Shown: positions 8,900 to 18,200 of the stretch, one piece after another
How the letters are laid out: each line of letters begins with the position of its first letter
How positions within the stretch are numbered: the first letter of the stretch is position 1
Assembly (NCBI RefSeq): GCF_002975205.1
Contig: NZ_PCOC01000001.1
Location: 1,984,001 to 2,048,000 of the forward strand
Source: Ochrobactrum vermis
GTDB lineage: Bacteria > Pseudomonadota > Alphaproteobacteria > Rhizobiales > Rhizobiaceae
Length of the DNA: 64,000 nt
Direction: 5' to 3'
Position numbers and translations under genes: made by a program
Notes under the pieces: generated by a model
The model's input: only the letters and a program-made list of their open reading frames with translations
What the model was told of the DNA's origin: nothing
Databases searched by the model: none

Positions 8900-10015
8900 T
8901 CAGGCAAGGATCGGATAATCCGTGTAACCCTTGGCGCCGCCGCCATACATATGCTGCTGGTCCAGCTCATTGAGCGGCGAATTATCCTTCAAACGACGAA
9001 CGAGATCCGGATTTGAGATAAATGGCTTGCCGAAGGCAACCACATCGGCGCGACCGCTTTCGATTTCCTGTTCTGCCAGTTCGCGACCGTAGCCATTATT
9101 GACCATCCAGGCAGCTTCGCCGCCAGCATCGCGATAAACCTGCTTGAGACGAGCATAATCGAATGGCTGCGGGCCCTGCTGGAAATCCCGTGCGCCGCCG
9201 GTCGCACCTTCAATGATGTGAACATATGCAAGACCGTAGGAGGCAAGCTTTTCGAGCACATAGTCGAACAGCGGCTGCGGATCGGAATCCGATGCGTCAT
9301 TGGCAGGCGTTACCGGCGAAAGACGAATGCCAACCTTGCCCGGCGTAACCGACTTGGTGATTGCATCCACCACTTCAAACAGGAAGCGCGCGCGGTTTTC
9401 GATAGAGCCGCCATATTCATCGGTACGGTGGTTGCTGTCCGAACGCAGGAACTGATCGATCAGATAGCCGTTTGCAGCATGAATTTCGACGCCATCAAAG
9501 CCGGCCACTTCAACAGCATCCTTTGCAGCCTTGGCATAGGCCGCAACAATTTCCGGAAGCTCGCTCTTTTCAAGCGCACGCGGCTCGGAAGTTGGCGCAA
9601 ATTCGCCGGTACCGTCCGGATGCACGAGATAGGTCTTTGATTTGGCCGTAATGGCCGACGGTGCAACCGGCTTGCCACCATTTGGCTGCAGGCTGTTGTG
9701 CGAAATACGGCCCACATGCCACATCTGCACGACAATCTTGCCGCCAGCGGTGTGAACGGCATCAGTCACGCGCTTCCAGCCGGCCAGCTGTTCATCGGAA
9801 TAAAGGCCGGGAACGTCGGCATAGCCCTGTCCCTGATGGCTGATCGGCGTTGCCTCGGTGATGATGAGGCCTGCGCTGGCGCGCTGCTCGTAATAAGTGA
9901 CGTTGAGGTCGTTCGGCACAGCGCGCGGCGAGCGATTGCGCGTCAGCGGTGCCATGACGATACGGTTGGCAAGCTTCAGATCACCGACGGTGACAGGATC
10001 GAACAAGGTGGCCAT
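8900..10015 (-). CDS. Old Yellow Enzyme family alkene reductase (NemA type)
   Basis: 371 residues from the ATG at 10015, chosen because GAAGGA lies seven bases upstream; an upstream ATG at 10021 sits on top of that site. The enzyme is a cytoplasmic FMN- and NADPH-dependent reductase of activated alkenes, quinones, nitro-compounds or maleimides. Motifs include MAPLTRNRSP near the N-terminus, QMWHVGRISH, the His/Asn substrate pair in EIHAANGYLIDQFL, and the phosphate-binding YVHIIEGATGG. It follows an ArsR-type regulator by 29 bases on the same strand; this is the usual layout for an electrophile detoxification unit with a thiol-switch repressor. Confidence 0.93.
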   Translation of the reverse strand: MATLFDPVTVGDLKLANRIVMAPLTRNRSPRAVPNDLNVTYYEQRASAGLIITEATPISHQGQGYADVPGLYSDEQLAGWKRVTDAVHTAGGKIVVQMWHVGRISHNSLQPNGGKPVAPSAITAKSKTYLVHPDGTGEFAPTSEPRALEKSELPEIVAAYAKAAKDAVEVAGFDGVEIHAANGYLIDQFLRSDSNHRTDEYGGSIENRARFLFEVVDAITKSVTPGKVGIRLSPVTPANDASDSDPQPLFDYVLEKLASYGLAYVHIIEGATGGARDFQQGPQPFDYARLKQVYRDAGGEAAWMVNNGYGRELAEQEIESGRADVVAFGKPFISNPDLVRRLKDNSPLNELDQQHMYGGGAKGYTDYPILA

Positions 10016-10044
10016 GGGCATTTCCTTCAAATTGGAAAAGTTGG

Positions 10045-10368
10045 TCAAAGATCGGATAGGGATGCGATGAAGGTGGCAATAGCCTCCTCATCGCGCTTGT
10101 AGAAAGTCCATTGGCCAACGCGGTGGGGCGTGATCAGCCCCGCTTTCGTCAGCACGGACAAATGGGCAGAAACGGTGGACTGGGAGAGGCCACACCGTTC
10201 GAACTGACCGGCGCACACGCCCATCTCCAGAGACATGTGCTGAGCGGAGAAATGCTTCCCCGGCTCTTTGAGCCAGCTTAAAATGTCGAGACGGACTGGA
10301 TGGCCAAGTGCCTTGAGTATCTCGTCCAATGGCATAGCTGCTGCTACAGATTGAATGTCCGACATCAT
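10045..10368 (-). CDS. ArsR family transcriptional repressor, possible thiol sensor
   Basis: 107 residues from the ATG at 10368, picked for the GAGGTG six bases upstream; an ATG at 10389 also opens the frame. A winged helix-turn-helix is clear (LGHPVRLDILSWL, then CGLSQSTVSAHLSVLTKAGLI). The classical metal site ELCVCDL is missing. In its place are two cysteines, one in EMGVCAG and one directly before the recognition helix in ERCGLSQ. With an Old Yellow Enzyme gene directly downstream, a role in sensing electrophiles or quinones through cysteine modification is the best guess. Metal binding cannot be excluded. Confidence 0.88.
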   Translation of the reverse strand: MMSDIQSVAAAMPLDEILKALGHPVRLDILSWLKEPGKHFSAQHMSLEMGVCAGQFERCGLSQSTVSAHLSVLTKAGLITPHRVGQWTFYKRDEEAIATFIASLSDL

Positions 10369-10561
10369 GGTCACCTCGCTGATCTTCATTCATATCGTCA
10401 TTTCACGATATAAGTATCGCTTAAATCCGATTTAAAAAGGGGTGTGCTGTTCACATCGCCGTGAACAGATAAATTTACGCGTTTCCTGTGGACCACCATA
10501 ACGGCCTTGATTGCGTCAAACGGGCATCCGACTATGTTCGCCGTAAAGATTTGAGATTGGA

Positions 10562-12874
10562 ATGAATATGGCCAACGACATCAAGCGCATTGCTGGAATT
10601 ATAGCGGTGGAAATCAATGCAAAGCCGGAACAGGCAATCGCCGCCATTGGCTTGCTGGACGAAGGCTCGACCGTGCCATTCGTCGCCCGTTACCGCAAGG
10701 AAGTCACCGGCGGCCTTGATGACACGCAGCTGCGCCAGCTTTCAGAGCGCCTCGCCTACTTGCGCGAACTCGAAGCACGCCGCAGTTCCATTCTTGAATC
10801 GATCCGCGGCCAGGAAAAGCTCACGCCGGAACTCGAACTGAAAATCGCTGGTGTTCAGACCAAGGCCGAGCTTGAAGACCTTTACCTTCCCTATAAGCCG
10901 AAACGCCGCACCAAAGCGGAGATCGCTCGCGAACGCGGTCTAGGACCACTTGCCGAAGCCATTCTGGCGGACCGCAGACTGGTCCCCACAGAGATTGCCG
11001 CGCAATATGTCACCGGTGAAGTTGCCGATGTGAAGTCAGCCCTTGATGGTGCGCGCGACATCATCGCCGAAGGCTTTGCAGAAAACGCCGAACTGATCGG
11101 TAATCTGCGTAATTATCTGAAAGACCGGGCCGTTCTGCGCTCGCGTGTTGTCGATGGCAAACAGGATGCAGGCGCGAAATTCTCCGATTATTTCGACCAT
11201 TTCGAACGCTGGGCAAATGTTGCAGGCCACCGCGCTCTGGCCATGCTGCGCGGTCGCAACGAGGATTTTCTGTCGCTCGACATTGAAATCGATGCTGATG
11301 ATACCTCGCCGGTAAAGCCGGTCGAACGCAAAATTGCAGCCGCCTATAATATCGGCGCAACCTTGCCCGGCGATCGCTGGCTGATGGAAGTTGCAGGCTG
11401 GGCATGGCGCGTCAAACTCTCGCTTTCCTTGTCGCTCGACCTCATGCGCGATCTGCGTGAACGCGCCGAGGAAGAAGCCATCAACGTCTTCGCCCGCAAT
11501 CTGAAAGACCTGCTGCTAGCCGCCCCTGCCGGATCGCGCGCCACCATGGGTCTTGATCCGGGCATCCGCACCGGCGTGAAAGTCGCAATCGTCGATGGCA
11601 CCGGCAAACTGCTCGACACGACAACGGTTTATCCGTTTCCGCCGAAGAATGATGTGCGCGGCACACAGGCCGAGCTTGCAAGCCTGATCCGCAAACACAA
11701 GATCGAGCTGATTGCGATTGGCAACGGCACAGGCAGTCGCGAAACCGAACGTCTTGTCGTGGATATGCTCAACGACCTACCAGCGCCAAAACCGCTCAAA
11801 GTCATCGTGTCGGAAGCAGGTGCATCAGTCTATTCGGCGTCAGAAGCCGCAGCGAACGAATTTCCGCAGCTCGACGTATCGCTGCGCGGTGCCGTTTCCA
11901 TCGCCCGCCGCTTGCAGGACCCTCTGGCGGAGCTCGTGAAGATCGAACCAAAATCCATCGGCGTCGGCCAATATCAGCATGACGTTGATCAATCCCGTCT
12001 GGCGCGTTCGCTCGATGCAGTGGTCGAAGATGCAGTGAACGCTGTCGGCGTTGATCTCAACACGGCATCCGCCTCACTGCTGGCGCGTGTATCCGGTCTC
12101 GGAAAGTCTCTCGCCGAAGCAATTGTTGCGCATCGCGATGAGACCGGTGCCTTCAAGAACCGCAAGGAACTTCTGAAAGTTGCCCGCCTCGGCAACCGCG
12201 CTTTCGAACAATGTGCAGGCTTCCTGCGTATCGCCAACGGCACAGAACCGCTCGATGCGTCTTCCGTTCACCCGGAAGCCTATGGTGTCGCCAAGAAGAT
12301 CGTTTCCGCCTGCGGTCGCGATGTGCGCAGCCTCATGGGCGATAGTGCAGCGCTCAAAGCGCTCGATCCGCGCGTCTTTGCCGATGAGCGTTTCGGTCTG
12401 CCAACCGTGCGCGACATCATTGCCGAGCTTGACAAGCCGGGCCGCGATCCGCGCCCGGGTTTCAAGACCGCGACCTTTGCAGACGGTATCGATGACATCA
12501 AGGACCTGAAACCCGGCATGATGCTGGAAGGCACCGTGACCAACGTTGCCGCCTTTGGTGCCTTCGTTGATATCGGCGTGCATCAGGACGGGCTTGTCCA
12601 TGTTTCACAGCTCGCCGACCGCTTCGTCAAAGACCCGCATGAAGTGGTCAAGGCTGGCGATGTAGTGAAGGTGCGCGTGACGGAAGTGGATGTGCCACGC
12701 AAGCGCATCGGCTTGACGATGAGAAAGGATGGCGGCGAAGCCCCTGCCCCACGCAATAATGCACAACGTGATGCGAGGCCCGCAGCCAAACAGAACTTTG
12801 CCCCACGCAAGCAGGAACAGTCATCAACAGGCGGTTTCGGCGCTGCACTGCTGGAAGCAATGAAGAAGAAATAG
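10562..12874 (+). CDS. tex: Tex-like S1 RNA-binding transcription accessory protein
   Basis: 770 residues, the usual Tex length. In order: N-terminal helical Tex region with the [14 protein letters not shown] signature (about 36-50), a YqgF/RNase H-like domain (about 330-455; [19 protein letters not shown]), helix-hairpin-helix repeats (about 490-560; [17 protein letters not shown]), and a C-terminal S1 domain (about 650-720; [26 protein letters not shown]). The tail after the S1 domain is basic and low in complexity. The protein binds nucleic acid and acts with RNA polymerase, with a conserved but loosely defined role in transcription. It is a single gene with its own promoter. Confidence 0.97.
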   Translation: MNMANDIKRIAGIIAVEINAKPEQAIAAIGLLDEGSTVPFVARYRKEVTGGLDDTQLRQLSERLAYLRELEARRSSILESIRGQEKLTPELELKIAGVQTKAELEDLYLPYKPKRRTKAEIARERGLGPLAEAILADRRLVPTEIAAQYVTGEVADVKSALDGARDIIAEGFAENAELIGNLRNYLKDRAVLRSRVVDGKQDAGAKFSDYFDHFERWANVAGHRALAMLRGRNEDFLSLDIEIDADDTSPVKPVERKIAAAYNIGATLPGDRWLMEVAGWAWRVKLSLSLSLDLMRDLRERAEEEAINVFARNLKDLLLAAPAGSRATMGLDPGIRTGVKVAIVDGTGKLLDTTTVYPFPPKNDVRGTQAELASLIRKHKIELIAIGNGTGSRETERLVVDMLNDLPAPKPLKVIVSEAGASVYSASEAAANEFPQLDVSLRGAVSIARRLQDPLAELVKIEPKSIGVGQYQHDVDQSRLARSLDAVVEDAVNAVGVDLNTASASLLARVSGLGKSLAEAIVAHRDETGAFKNRKELLKVARLGNRAFEQCAGFLRIANGTEPLDASSVHPEAYGVAKKIVSACGRDVRSLMGDSAALKALDPRVFADERFGLPTVRDIIAELDKPGRDPRPGFKTATFADGIDDIKDLKPGMMLEGTVTNVAAFGAFVDIGVHQDGLVHVSQLADRFVKDPHEVVKAGDVVKVRVTEVDVPRKRIGLTMRKDGGEAPAPRNNAQRDARPAAKQNFAPRKQEQSSTGGFGAALLEAMKKK

Positions 12875-12883
12875 GAAGAAGAC

Positions 12884-12917
12884 GAACGGCCTTTGCGATC
12901 TTGCGTAGAGGCCGTTC
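12884..12917. terminator. Hairpin between converging tex and acyltransferase genes
   Basis: GAACGGCCT and AGGCCGTTC form a 9-bp stem with a 16-base loop. It overlaps the last bases of the acyltransferase gene. No clear T-tract on either side, so termination strength is uncertain. Confidence 0.5.
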
Positions 12918-13995
12918 AGCTTGCCGCCTGCTGCAAGGGGCGATTGACCTGTCCTGAAATCCTTCGGCCAACAGCAATCATCGGCTTCTCGACATACCGA
13001 TAAGTCAGGGTCGAAACCGCGAACGATCCAACGACACACAGGACCATCGTGATGATATCGCTCATGGTGCCTGTCGGCGGCAAGAACAAGTAAATCGTCC
13101 AGCAGACCGGAACGTGAAAAAGATAGATCGAATAACTTATCTCACCTGTTGAGGATAAAAGCTCCGATTGCGGTCTCATCGTCCAGAGTGACAGAAGAAA
13201 GACGGAAAAAGCTGCCACATAAGCCGCGATGACCGGCAATTTCCCCACGATGAAGAACGTATCATTTCGAGCAAGAGAAAAGTCTCCGATCGAGACAATG
13301 ATGCTCATCTGTACAATGATCAGCACCAGAGCCGCCCATAGGGCGCCCCTTTCCTTTTCAATGACGGCAAAGCGGAGCAGCAATCCGCAAAACAGGAATG
13401 ATAGATGAAGCCCGATATAGATAACGGGCAGATTGACTCCGAGGAAGCGCAACAGAAACGGACCACCGGTCGAGAGCGCCAGCAACAGCCCGGCCGCGAA
13501 GATCAGCATGGGCTGTCGCAACATTCCCGCCATGAAGGCCACAGCGATCAATACATAGAAGGCCAGCTCGATAAACAGGGTCCAATAGACGCCAGAAAGC
13601 CACGGCTGCCCGAAAACATTCGCCGCCATCGTCGCATTGGCAAGCACAGCTTTCAGACCCGGAGTGTTTTCCGTGAACGCCAGATAACCGCACATGAAAA
13701 GCAACGACAGCCAGAAGGCCGGATAAAGACGAAAGAAACGACCAATTGCAAATCGCCTGATCGGCTGGTCACCCTTGATGCTGAAAGGCACCACGAAACC
13801 GCTGATCAGAAAGAACAGCACCACGCCAAAACGGCCGAAATCGAAACTTGAAACAATCGAGTTAAGAAAACCAATCAGAGGTGTACTCTGATTTGATGCA
13901 TCTCGAATGAAATCACCAAAGATATGATGAAATAAAACCGATGTGGCTGCAATCGCGCGCAACCCGTCTATATTGGAAAACCGCACCGCCCCCAT
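12916..13995 (-). CDS. Membrane acyltransferase 3 family protein (OafA/NodX type)
   Basis: 359 residues from the ATG at 13995, preceded by a strong GGAGGGGG; the frame opens seven codons earlier. Multiple hydrophobic helices fill the protein, as in acyltransferase 3 proteins that O-acetylate lipopolysaccharide, exopolysaccharide or peptidoglycan at the inner membrane. Signature pieces: NIDGLRAIAATSVLFHH with the conserved His near the N-terminus, FGVVLFFLISGFV, and RFFRLYPAFWLSL. Its neighbours (tex, an ABC importer) do not indicate a substrate, and it looks like a single-gene surface-modification function. Confidence 0.9.
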   Translation of the reverse strand: MGAVRFSNIDGLRAIAATSVLFHHIFGDFIRDASNQSTPLIGFLNSIVSSFDFGRFGVVLFFLISGFVVPFSIKGDQPIRRFAIGRFFRLYPAFWLSLLFMCGYLAFTENTPGLKAVLANATMAANVFGQPWLSGVYWTLFIELAFYVLIAVAFMAGMLRQPMLIFAAGLLLALSTGGPFLLRFLGVNLPVIYIGLHLSFLFCGLLLRFAVIEKERGALWAALVLIIVQMSIIVSIGDFSLARNDTFFIVGKLPVIAAYVAAFSVFLLSLWTMRPQSELLSSTGEISYSIYLFHVPVCWTIYLFLPPTGTMSDIITMVLCVVGSFAVSTLTYRYVEKPMIAVGRRISGQVNRPLQQAAS

Positions 13996-14065
13996 CGCCC
14001 CCTCCAGGTAAAGCACCAGATCGGGTGTATATCTGCAAGAAACCTACATCACAAGTTGAAAGATT

Positions 14066-15181
14066 TTATATCTTGTTGCCGATCGGAAAGCCGGTTGAGA
14101 CTTTTCTCACCGGCATATCATCGGTGGGAATGATCCAGCCACCGCGAACGGCAACACGAACCTCATCGCCTTCTTCCAGCCGCACCGGATCGCGCACTTC
14201 AAAATGCAGGTGAATATCCGGCTTTGTCAGCGGTGATACCTCAATGCGCGAACCACCACCGCGATAGACCGAACGCTTCACGCGGACCAGAATGCCACCG
14301 GTTTCGGTCAATACGAGATCTTCTGCCCGAACGCAGAGCTGCGCATTGGCGCGCGGCATTTCAATGCCCGAACACCGCACCTGCGCACGGCTGCCCAGCA
14401 CCAGCGCTTCGCAATGTCCCGCTTGCGCAAAAGACACCACTTCGGCAGGCAGAACCATGCCGTGCGCAATGAAGGAGGCCACCATTTCGCTGGCGGGTTC
14501 TTCATAAAGTTTGCGCGGCGTATCGAACTGCTGGAGCTTGCCGTGATCCAGCACCGCGATGCGGTCGGCCAGCGCCATGGCTTCCGCCTGATCATGGGTG
14601 ATGTAGATGATCGTGGTACCGGTGCGCTTGTGGAAGGCGGCGAACTCGTCTTCCATCGAGGCGCGCAGATGCACGTCGAGATTGGCGAGCGGCTCATCGA
14701 ACAGCACCAGCGACGGCGCTGCCACCAGACAGCGGGCGAGCGCAACGCGCTGGCGTTGTCCGCCGGAAAGATTGGCGGGGCGACGATCACCGAAACCGTC
14801 GAGATCAACCAGCGCAAGCGCTTCATGCACCCGGCGTTCCCGCTCGGCTTTGGCGACCTTGGCCACGCGCAGACTATAGCCGACATTTTCCGCCACGGTC
14901 ATATGCGGCCAGAGCGCATAATTCTGGAAAACGATGCCGACCTGCCGCTTTTCCGGGGGAACGTTACCGCCTGCATGGGAGACGCAGCTGTCGCCAATAT
15001 GGATTTCGCCGCCATCAACTTCCTCGAAGCCCGCAATCATGCGCAGCAGCGTGGTCTTGCCACAACCGGAAGGACCTAGAATGGCAACAAACTCGCCGTC
15101 TTTCACATCGAGAGACACGCCGGACAGGGCCTGAAACCCGTTGAACGTCTTGGATACCTGGTCGATTTTCAGTCGCGCCAT
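14066..15181 (-). CDS. ABC importer ATP-binding protein (Fe3+/polyamine type)
   Basis: 371 residues. Walker A GPSGCGKTT (about 35-43), Q-loop FQNYALWPHMT, signature LSGGQRQRVALARC and Walker B VLFDEPLANLD are intact, followed by the H-loop ITHDQAEA. The last 130 residues form the TOBE-like regulatory domain typical of the FbpC/PotA/MalK group. It is the last gene of a three-gene importer; its start overlaps the permease end by 13 bases. The substrate cannot be read from this subunit. Confidence 0.93.
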   Translation of the reverse strand: MARLKIDQVSKTFNGFQALSGVSLDVKDGEFVAILGPSGCGKTTLLRMIAGFEEVDGGEIHIGDSCVSHAGGNVPPEKRQVGIVFQNYALWPHMTVAENVGYSLRVAKVAKAERERRVHEALALVDLDGFGDRRPANLSGGQRQRVALARCLVAAPSLVLFDEPLANLDVHLRASMEDEFAAFHKRTGTTIIYITHDQAEAMALADRIAVLDHGKLQQFDTPRKLYEEPASEMVASFIAHGMVLPAEVVSFAQAGHCEALVLGSRAQVRCSGIEMPRANAQLCVRAEDLVLTETGGILVRVKRSVYRGGGSRIEVSPLTKPDIHLHFEVRDPVRLEEGDEVRVAVRGGWIIPTDDMPVRKVSTGFPIGNKI

Positions 15182-16869
15182 GGCAGCACCCCGTTTGGAA
15201 GACGCCGCGCAAACAGATTTGTTGCAAGCATCAGCATGAATGTCACCGCAACGGCCAGAATGGATATGGCAGCCGCATAGGCGGAATCACCCGCCTGTTC
15301 GAAAGAAAACATCACCACGCCCAGCGTTTCCGATCCCGACGCCCAGAGAAGCGCCGAAACCGTCAGCTCACAGAATGCGGTCATGAAAATGAGCACGCCG
15401 CCTGCAAGCGTCGCCGGTGCGACAAGAGGAAATATAATAGTGCGCAGGCGATAGAAAAGCCCCGCGCCTGCAACTCGCGCGGCTTCTTCCAGCGCGCGAT
15501 CGATCTGGTGAAGACCAGCAACCGTTGGCCGCAGCGCCAGAACGAAGAAGCGCGCCAGATAGGCAAAGAGGATGATCCAGAGCGTGTTGTAGAGGCTGAC
15601 ACCGACAACCGGCAGCGGCTTCAGGAACATCAGCAGGCAGGCAATGGCCAGCACGACGCCCGGAAGCGCATAGGGCATCTCGGCTGCAAAGTTGAGGATC
15701 GGCGTCCAGCGCCGTTTGCGCCAGGCCAGCATATAGGCAAGCGGCACGGCAATCAGCACAGCAAAACCCGCCGTCACCACCGACAGCAGAATACTGTTGC
15801 CAAAAGCGCGGGCTGAACCGCCGTGTTCAAGCATGACAAAGCGGAAATTTTCAAGCGTTGCCGTCGCAAATGTAAGCGGCACACCATAGGCCGGAACAAG
15901 GGCCGAAAGCGTCAGCCCGATCAACGGCAGCAGCAGCACGATGACGATCATCAGCCATGCCGCAGCTTCCGCCAGAAGACGCCAGCGTCCAAGCGCAAAA
16001 GGTGCCGCTGGCAGCGATGTGGAGACAATGCGGAAATCGCGCCTGCGCGACGCATAGTCCTGCGCTGCGATGCCCGCCATGGCAATCAGCCCGATCAGCA
16101 CCGACAGAACGGCGACACTCGACAGAACCGATGGGCCGCCACCGGCAAGACGCTGATAGATCAGCGTCGGCAGGACGAGATAATTCGACGGAATGCCGAG
16201 AAAGGCGGGGATGCCGAAATTGCCGACACACGACACGAAAGCCAATGCCGCAGCACCGATGATCGACGGCGTCATCAGCGGCAGGATGATGGTGCGCAGA
16301 ACGATCCATTTACTGGCACCGGCACTCAGGCCCGCTTCCACCAGCTCGCGCGGAAGCTTGCGCAGGCCAGCCCGCACGATCAGAAAGACCAGCGGCCCAT
16401 ATTGCACGCCGAGCAGAAAGATAATGCCCCAGACGGAATAGAGCGGATTACGGCTGCCAAGCGGCGGGGCCATCCCGATGATCTTGAGGAACTGGCTCGA
16501 AGGCCCGAATAGCTGCAGCCAGGCCAGTGCTGTTACCTGCGGGGCGATCAGCAGCGGGGTGACATAAAAAAGTACGAAGACATTGCGCCCACGCATATTG
16601 GTGAGACCCACCAGCAAGGCAGCGGCAATGCCAAAGGCAAGTGCCAGCACCGTGCCGCCAATGCCGATTTGCAGGGAGTGCCATGTCGCAACCCACGTAG
16701 ACCGGCTGCCCAGCGTATCAACCAGAACGGATGTCGAAAACTGCCCCTGCGGCGCAACAAGTTCCACCAGCAACCTGCCCATCGGCAGAAGCGACAGAAC
16801 CGCCACGATTAGTGTTACGCCAACAATCAGGGCCGCATCGCGGCCCTGAAGGTCTTTCATGATACGCAT
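15169..16869 (-). CDS. ABC importer permease, fused two-domain (FbpB/SfuB type)
   Basis: 566 residues, about twelve hydrophobic segments. Two homologous permease halves are fused, each with an EAA-type loop: one near LPRELVEAGLSAGASKW in the first half, the other near IDRALEEAARVAGAGLF in the second. Such fused permeases serve ferric-ion or 2-aminoethylphosphonate-like importers. I use the ATG at 16869; a second ATG at 16860 is possible. It lies nine bases after the binding-protein gene and overlaps the ATPase gene, so the three subunits are one operon. Confidence 0.92.
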   Translation of the reverse strand: MRIMKDLQGRDAALIVGVTLIVAVLSLLPMGRLLVELVAPQGQFSTSVLVDTLGSRSTWVATWHSLQIGIGGTVLALAFGIAAALLVGLTNMRGRNVFVLFYVTPLLIAPQVTALAWLQLFGPSSQFLKIIGMAPPLGSRNPLYSVWGIIFLLGVQYGPLVFLIVRAGLRKLPRELVEAGLSAGASKWIVLRTIILPLMTPSIIGAAALAFVSCVGNFGIPAFLGIPSNYLVLPTLIYQRLAGGGPSVLSSVAVLSVLIGLIAMAGIAAQDYASRRRDFRIVSTSLPAAPFALGRWRLLAEAAAWLMIVIVLLLPLIGLTLSALVPAYGVPLTFATATLENFRFVMLEHGGSARAFGNSILLSVVTAGFAVLIAVPLAYMLAWRKRRWTPILNFAAEMPYALPGVVLAIACLLMFLKPLPVVGVSLYNTLWIILFAYLARFFVLALRPTVAGLHQIDRALEEAARVAGAGLFYRLRTIIFPLVAPATLAGGVLIFMTAFCELTVSALLWASGSETLGVVMFSFEQAGDSAYAAAISILAVAVTFMLMLATNLFARRLPNGVLPWRD

Positions 16870-16878
16870 CGAAATGCC

Positions 16879-17859
16879 TTATCCGCCAAACAGCTCGGAG
16901 AACTGCTTCTTGTCGGCATCAGTCTGATCGAGAACCTTCTGGGTGTCGATAGACATGATGTTGATCTTGGTGCCCTCCGGTAGCCATGCAGGGCGACCGA
17001 CGCCTTCCTTGGCAGGCAGATAGCCCTGCTCAAGTGCCAGCTTCTGGCCATCATCCGACAGGATGAAATCAACGAACTTCTTGGCACCATCGACATTCTT
17101 GGCGGTGGCCATGATCGCGACCGGCTCGGTCACGGCAGGCACGCCTTCCGACGGGAAGACGAACTCGATCGGCGAACCCTTGGCCTTGGCATTGAGCGCC
17201 ATGAAGTCAACGAGAATGCCGTATGGCTTTTCGCCGCTCGCAACCGACTTCAATACGGCGCCATTGCCCTTGACGCTTGCCAGTTCGTTGGTCTTGAGGT
17301 TCTTGAAATAATCCCAGCTGAGATCCTTGTTGAGCGCGAAACCGCTCAGGAGATAGGCCGCAGCACCCGAATAAAGCGGGCTTGGCATGACGACCTGGCC
17401 CTTATAGTCGGCCTTGGCGAGATCAGCCCAGTGTTCAGGCTTCTGTGCAGCACCGGTGTTATAGGCGATGCCGGTGGTGATCAGCTTCGAGCCGAAATAG
17501 GTCTTGTCGGCGTCATAGGCGTCGGCGGCAAAACCATCGACCTTGGCTTCCGGATAGGCGAGCAGGCGCTTGTCCTTCTTCAGCCCTTCCATGGTCACCG
17601 CATCGGCGATCAGCAGCACATCTGGCTGCGGCGCACCGGCGGAAAATTCAGCGGCAAGCTTGGTGAGGAGTTCGCTGGTGCCGGAGCGGAAAATCTGCAC
17701 TTCCGTGTCTGGATTGGCCTTACGGAAAGCCTCGACGGTCTTGGTCGCATCCGCTTCGGGCTGCGAGGTATAGAGCGTCAGCGTATCGGCCTGTGCCACA
17801 GCGATGGATAGAGCAAGAAGGGCCGGTACGGCAACGGCCCGCTTCAGCATCTTGTTCAT
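16879..17859 (-). CDS. ABC importer periplasmic binding protein (ferric-ion type)
   Basis: 326 residues from the ATG at 17859, with GAGGAG nearby and a clear signal peptide (MNKMLKRAVAVPALLALS, cleavage probably after AQA). The frame stays open 49 codons upstream but that stretch is not secretory. The mature start DTLTLYTSQPEADA and the later DVLLIADAVTMEGL, ITTGIAYNTGA and VMPSPLYSGAAAY fit family 1 binding proteins for Fe3+ and similar ligands. There is no obvious Fur/Irr-like iron box in the 340 bases upstream, so iron as the substrate is unproven; phosphonate or another anion is an alternative. Confidence 0.9.
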   Translation of the reverse strand: MNKMLKRAVAVPALLALSIAVAQADTLTLYTSQPEADATKTVEAFRKANPDTEVQIFRSGTSELLTKLAAEFSAGAPQPDVLLIADAVTMEGLKKDKRLLAYPEAKVDGFAADAYDADKTYFGSKLITTGIAYNTGAAQKPEHWADLAKADYKGQVVMPSPLYSGAAAYLLSGFALNKDLSWDYFKNLKTNELASVKGNGAVLKSVASGEKPYGILVDFMALNAKAKGSPIEFVFPSEGVPAVTEPVAIMATAKNVDGAKKFVDFILSDDGQKLALEQGYLPAKEGVGRPAWLPEGTKINIMSIDTQKVLDQTDADKKQFSELFGG

Positions 17860-18032
17860 GGGGTTTGCTCCTCGAATTTCGGTGTAATGCTCGCCAGCAT
17901 GGCCAGCGATGCCGACACAGCCCTGCCGCGTGCGAAGTGATAGCGCGCAGATACTGTTATGGCGATAGGCACGATCATTTCCATTCATGGTGCACCTGTC
18001 AAACATCCTGCAACGTGAAGCCGGAAAAGCAA

Positions 18033-18068
18033 AAGCCTTCCAGCGGAATCATATCCATCGGAAGGCTT
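18033..18068. other. Stem-loop in the 341-base gap before the ABC operon
   Basis: AAGCCTTCC and GGAAGGCTT form a perfect 9-bp stem around an 18-base loop. It lies 28 bases from a second, stronger hairpin at 18096. The rest of the gap 17860-18200 holds no gene I can support. Confidence 0.6.
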
Positions 18069-18095
18069 GTAAGGCATTGAATGTTTTGCCGAACA

Positions 18096-18134
18096 GCCAT
18101 CCGCATCTCCCGGCATGGAGAAGATGCGGATGGC
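18096..18134. other. Strong 13-bp stem-loop downstream of the pipecolate oxidase gene
   Basis: GCCATCCGCATCT pairs perfectly with AGATGCGGATGGC around a 13-base loop. On the minus strand it follows the oxidoreductase gene by about 65 bases. No T-tract follows on either strand, so it may be a barrier or RNA-stability element rather than an intrinsic terminator. Confidence 0.65.
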
Positions 18135-18200
18135 ATTAGAGGAATTGCAATGCGGTTTTATGACAACCGCGACCCCATTCCCGGTAAAATGGCGAGCAAA

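Noticed and set aside
17860..18006. 49-codon extension of the ferric-type binding protein
   Set aside because: It lies upstream of a good ribosome site and a clear signal peptide that must be N-terminal.
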